Shown here: one piece after another, positions 61,593-64,000 of the stretch | How positions within the stretch are numbered: the first letter of the stretch is position 1 | Layout of the letters: every line of letters starts with the position of its first letter | NCBI RefSeq assembly: GCF_010093535.1 | Contig: NW_022985209.1 | Span: 62,001 to 126,000 of the forward strand | Direction: 5' to 3' | Origin: Lindgomyces ingoldianus | Taxonomy: Eukaryota > Ascomycota > Dothideomycetes > Pleosporales > Lindgomycetaceae | Length of the DNA stretch: 64,000 nt | Translations under genes and position numbers: made by a program | Notes under the pieces: generated by a model | The model's database searches: none | Told to the model about the DNA's origin: nothing | What the model saw: the letters and a program-made list of their open reading frames with translations, nothing else

Positions 61593-62025
61593 TATGTTAG
61601 CATAAACTAGCCTAGTATGTTTATAAAGTGTTATCTAAAGCTTAAAGTATAGTTAGTAAATATCTAGCCTATTATAAAGCCTATCTTATTAAAGTTGTAC
61701 ATGTTATTATTCTAGATGCTATACTTAGCTTTAATATTCTCTGTAAAGCTAAACTAGCTTTAAATTACTCTAGAATTCTTATAAAAAGCTTTTTTATATT
61801 TATACTTACACTTAAACTTTACTTTAAGCTTTAGATAACACTTTATAAACATACTAGGCTAGTGTATGCCAACATAGCCTAGATTATACTTGGCGTGCAA
61901 AGAATTAGCTATATTAGTTATAGTTACTAGCTAAGAGGAAAATCCTTGCGCATATAGCTTAGGTATGTGCTTAATAATTACCTACTTCTTGTTATTGTCT
62001 AGCTTTTATAAGTTAGCTATAGAAG
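61592..62025 (+). mobile_element. Foldback-family internal fragment
   Basis: It corresponds to about 35095-35560 of the complete copy (landmarks CATAAACTAGCCTAGTATG, AAGTTGTACATG, CTTGCGCATATAGCTTAGGT), including the loop. Neither terminus is present. It directly follows the Ada2 relic. Confidence 0.75.
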
Positions 62026-62200
62026 TTATTAGAAACTCTATTAAGATTATAATCTTCTATGTAATTTTAGTAAAGGAAAAAAAGATTTAAGGAACGCTAA
62101 GAATTTTCCTGATTTTTGCGCATAATAGATCCACGTCAAGGCCTAATGCACGCTGAACACTAAACCACCTCAAACTTTAAGACTACCTAAGGCCACCAAT

Positions 62201-62374
62201 ATGGGATCTATTAAGGCTGCGCTTGCAGCTATAGAGTCGCTGGGTCCTGGGGAGTCTATCAACTATGCGAAAATTGCGAGAGAGTATGGAGTTGAGCGCT
62301 CTACACCATCAAGGAGACACCGAGCCATTACGCAGTCGCGAACAGTCAGTAGAATCAACCAGCGAAAACGGTAG
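62201..62374 (+). pseudogene. N-terminal HTH fragment of a pogo/Fot1-type transposase
   Basis: The 57-codon frame MGSIKAALAAIESLGPGESI, NYAKIAREYGVERSTPSRRH, RAITQSRTVSRINQRKR then stop is the psq-type helix-turn-helix that opens CENP-B/Fot1 transposases (usual INYTxIAxxYGVxRSTLSRRH). The centromere-binding-like second domain and DDE core do not follow; within 130 bp the oxidoreductase gene ends on the other strand. It is a 5' fragment only. Confidence 0.7.
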
Positions 62375-62508
62375 TGGCACTGCTGCAAACCAAAAGGTTG
62401 GGTCAAGGGCACACCGGTGTACCACAACTGAAACTTCTGCCCAGTTGGGAATCCACAGTTCAACCCATATATTGAGTTATGCTTTTATGCTGACGCTCCC
62501 TACGAATC

Positions 62509-63512
62509 TCAAACCATCGAAAAATGCCCATTTTTCTCAGCCTGGAGCTGCGTTGCTGCTGCAACAGCCGAGAAGTTCCCACTCGCAATGGCATGTGGAA
62601 CCACCTTGTACGGTGAAATGCAATCCCCAGCGGCAAACACGCCACGACAGCTAGTCTGATACGCTGGAGCATCAGCATCAATATCCCCAGTTGGCGACAT
62701 CTTGAGCTCAAGTTGCTGTACGAACGGTCCCTGCGGAACCGTCAAAGGATTGTGCACCAGGAATGAGACCTCTGTGAAGCTTCCATCGCTGAACTCCACT
62801 TTGACATTCCCCTTCTCGCGGCAGTCGACTAGTCGAGCTATGGGCCGAGAGTCGATCTTGAAGGGGGAGTTCGGGGCCATGGACTTAAGTTGCCCGGCGA
62901 CGTCCTGAGAGCCGTTGGTGAAGATGGTCACCTCCCTGGACAGCTGGGCGGTGTTGTCGGCCATATGGATGGCCAGCGCTGGCATCATGGCAAGGGCTTG
63001 AACGGCGAGAACACCGGAACTCTCTGCCTTTCTTTGTTCGTATCCAAGGCAGAAGAGGCAATGGAAACTAAGTCTGGGAGTTAGGCAACTCGATTAATAT
63101 TTTTTTTCAATAGCACCTACATCTTCTTCTTCCATAGCTGACTGTAACCTTCGATCTCCGGCAGGACGTCGTTCGACCCGATGGCAAGAATGACTTTCTT
63201 CGACTCCCATGTCTTGCCGGACTGGTCGACAACATGAAAACAAGAGTCAGTTTTCTTCTCAACAGATGTGACTGCTACATCTGCGAACTGAATCGTTTCG
63301 TAATTGTCTTCGATCTGCTTTCGTGAAGTCTGGCGGTACTCCTTGGGATCTTTGTGGTCGAAGGCGAGGACCGTGTGCATATGTGAGCTTCCAGCGTTTC
63401 GATAGGTGCCGCTATCAAAAACCACGGCTGTATGCAGCTGGCGGGCGAGGGTTGCGGCAGCTGTGAGACCTGCGGGGCCGCCGCCAATGATAACTACATC
63501 GATCGAAGCCAT
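62509..63512 (-). CDS. GliT-like / thioredoxin-reductase-like FAD oxidoreductase, 316 aa
   Basis: Two exons (63512-63121, 63067-62509) are joined across a 53-bp GTAGGT-AG intron and give a full-length family member. Residues 6-16 are the FAD-binding VVIIGGGPAGL; DSGTYRN follows; IFHCLFCLGYE carries the redox pair Cys134-x-x-Cys137; TIFTNGS marks the NAD(P)-binding half; GVFAAGDCISP (GD near 278) is the second FAD motif. This is the fungal clade that includes GliT and related disulfide-forming oxidases, as well as stand-alone reductases. The start MASIDVV is preferred over an in-frame Met ten codons upstream because the family begins at this point. No other epidithiodioxopiperazine-type gene is nearby, so the substrate is open. 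Confidence 0.88.
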
Positions 63513-64000
63513 TGTCGCCTTGGAAGAGAAAATCTGTATCAAGGAAAGGTGGGTTTACGGACTTTTGCTATCTCCCTTCTTGTAATCTCTCTTTATATGC
63601 CTATATGCTATCAGGACAACCGTGGAACGAAGAAACCGAAGTCAAGACTGGGTATACAAACGCACGTAAGAGACAAAACCATCGCCGGTGCTCACCACGA
63701 ACCACAGGTCGCCTCAGCAGAGTGACTCTCGAGTACATTACGAGCGATCTATCTTATTCGGCCTTCATCTATTTGTTGGCGGCACGGCATTATTGGAAAT
63801 CCACAACATGCTCTTGGCTTATCATCCTTCGAATGCAGAACAGGGTTCCCTTACCCTTGTCCCGCTAAGATTCCGCTGCCTTCTGGCCTTGCCGCAATAT
63901 GTGCGGTGTGCCCCTCAACTTAGACTCGGTTGAATGTATGTGTACGGCGTCCTCAAACTCATATCAGAATTCACTAGGCGGGTTCGGTGCGGGCCTTCTA
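63513..64000. other. Upstream region of the oxidoreductase gene, window edge
   Basis: It would hold the promoter of the minus-strand oxidoreductase gene. Overlapping plus-strand frames here lack any family resemblance; I call none of them. Confidence 0.55.

Overview
The window looks like a filamentous ascomycete chromosome (Pezizomycotina). The evidence is short GT-AG introns of about 45-70 bp, fungal-only gene families (HET/NB-ARC/TPR receptor, PTH11-like rhodopsin-fold membrane protein, PKS-NRPS-type megasynthase, Ypk1/Gad8-type AGC kinase, Ada2), and a sharply bipartite composition. About 1-45.2 kb is an AT-rich, TA-saturated repeat desert. Its transposon reading frames are broken mostly by TAG/TAA at former Gln (CAG/CAA) and Trp (TGG) codons, the signature of repeat-induced point mutation (RIP; CpA to TpA). 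About 45.2-64 kb has normal base composition and carries genes. I cannot name the species.

Desert layout. It is a nest of transposons inside transposons, dated by target-site duplications (TSDs) readable at base level. Five chromovirus-like Ty3/gypsy elements are visible, plus a truncated sixth: A (to 5005, 3' part only), A2 (5006-6949 plus 14446-15125), B (6950-14445, TSD ACAAA, inserted in A2), C (24082-31724, TSD ATATA, inserted in D), D (23072-24081 plus 31725-32137, truncated) and G (36279-43904, TSD CTAAA, inserted in a foldback element). A, A2, C and G share a conserved reading frame antisense to pol, between the chromodomain and the 3' LTR; B and D have a different antisense frame at the same place. 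Also present are a 1,710-bp coding-free LTR element with hairpin arrays (E, TSD TATAA), a 1,100-bp foldback family with TA target sites (two structurally complete copies and several fragments), a 342-bp inverted-repeat insertion with an internal minisatellite (TSD CTTCT), a copia pol remnant, and fragments of a pogo/Fot1-type transposase. One gene relic lies inside the desert: a 5'-truncated HET/NB-ARC/TPR receptor pseudogene at 16.24-18.71 kb.

Gene-bearing part. At the desert edge lies a 1,341-codon frame for the C-A-T-R half of a PKS-NRPS-type synthase, with no PKS half and an incomplete condensation domain (45.85-49.87 kb). It is followed by a five-exon rhodopsin-fold membrane protein (minus strand), then a divergently transcribed pair sharing about 300 bp of promoter: an UNC93-like transporter (minus, seven exons, one apparent GC-AG intron) and an N,N-dimethylformamidase large-subunit-like hydrolase (plus). 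Next come a decaying Ypk1/Gad8-type kinase copy (minus), a truncated Ada2 copy abutting a foldback fragment, a pogo HTH fragment, and an intact GliT/thioredoxin-reductase-like oxidoreductase (minus).

The intact single-copy genes are the rhodopsin-fold protein, the transporter, the amidohydrolase and the oxidoreductase. The kinase and Ada2 belong to families with essential single-copy functions, yet both copies here are broken, so they are probably decaying duplicates in a subtelomere-like, transposon-rich region. I see no convincing biosynthetic gene cluster, rRNA, tRNA or CRISPR array.
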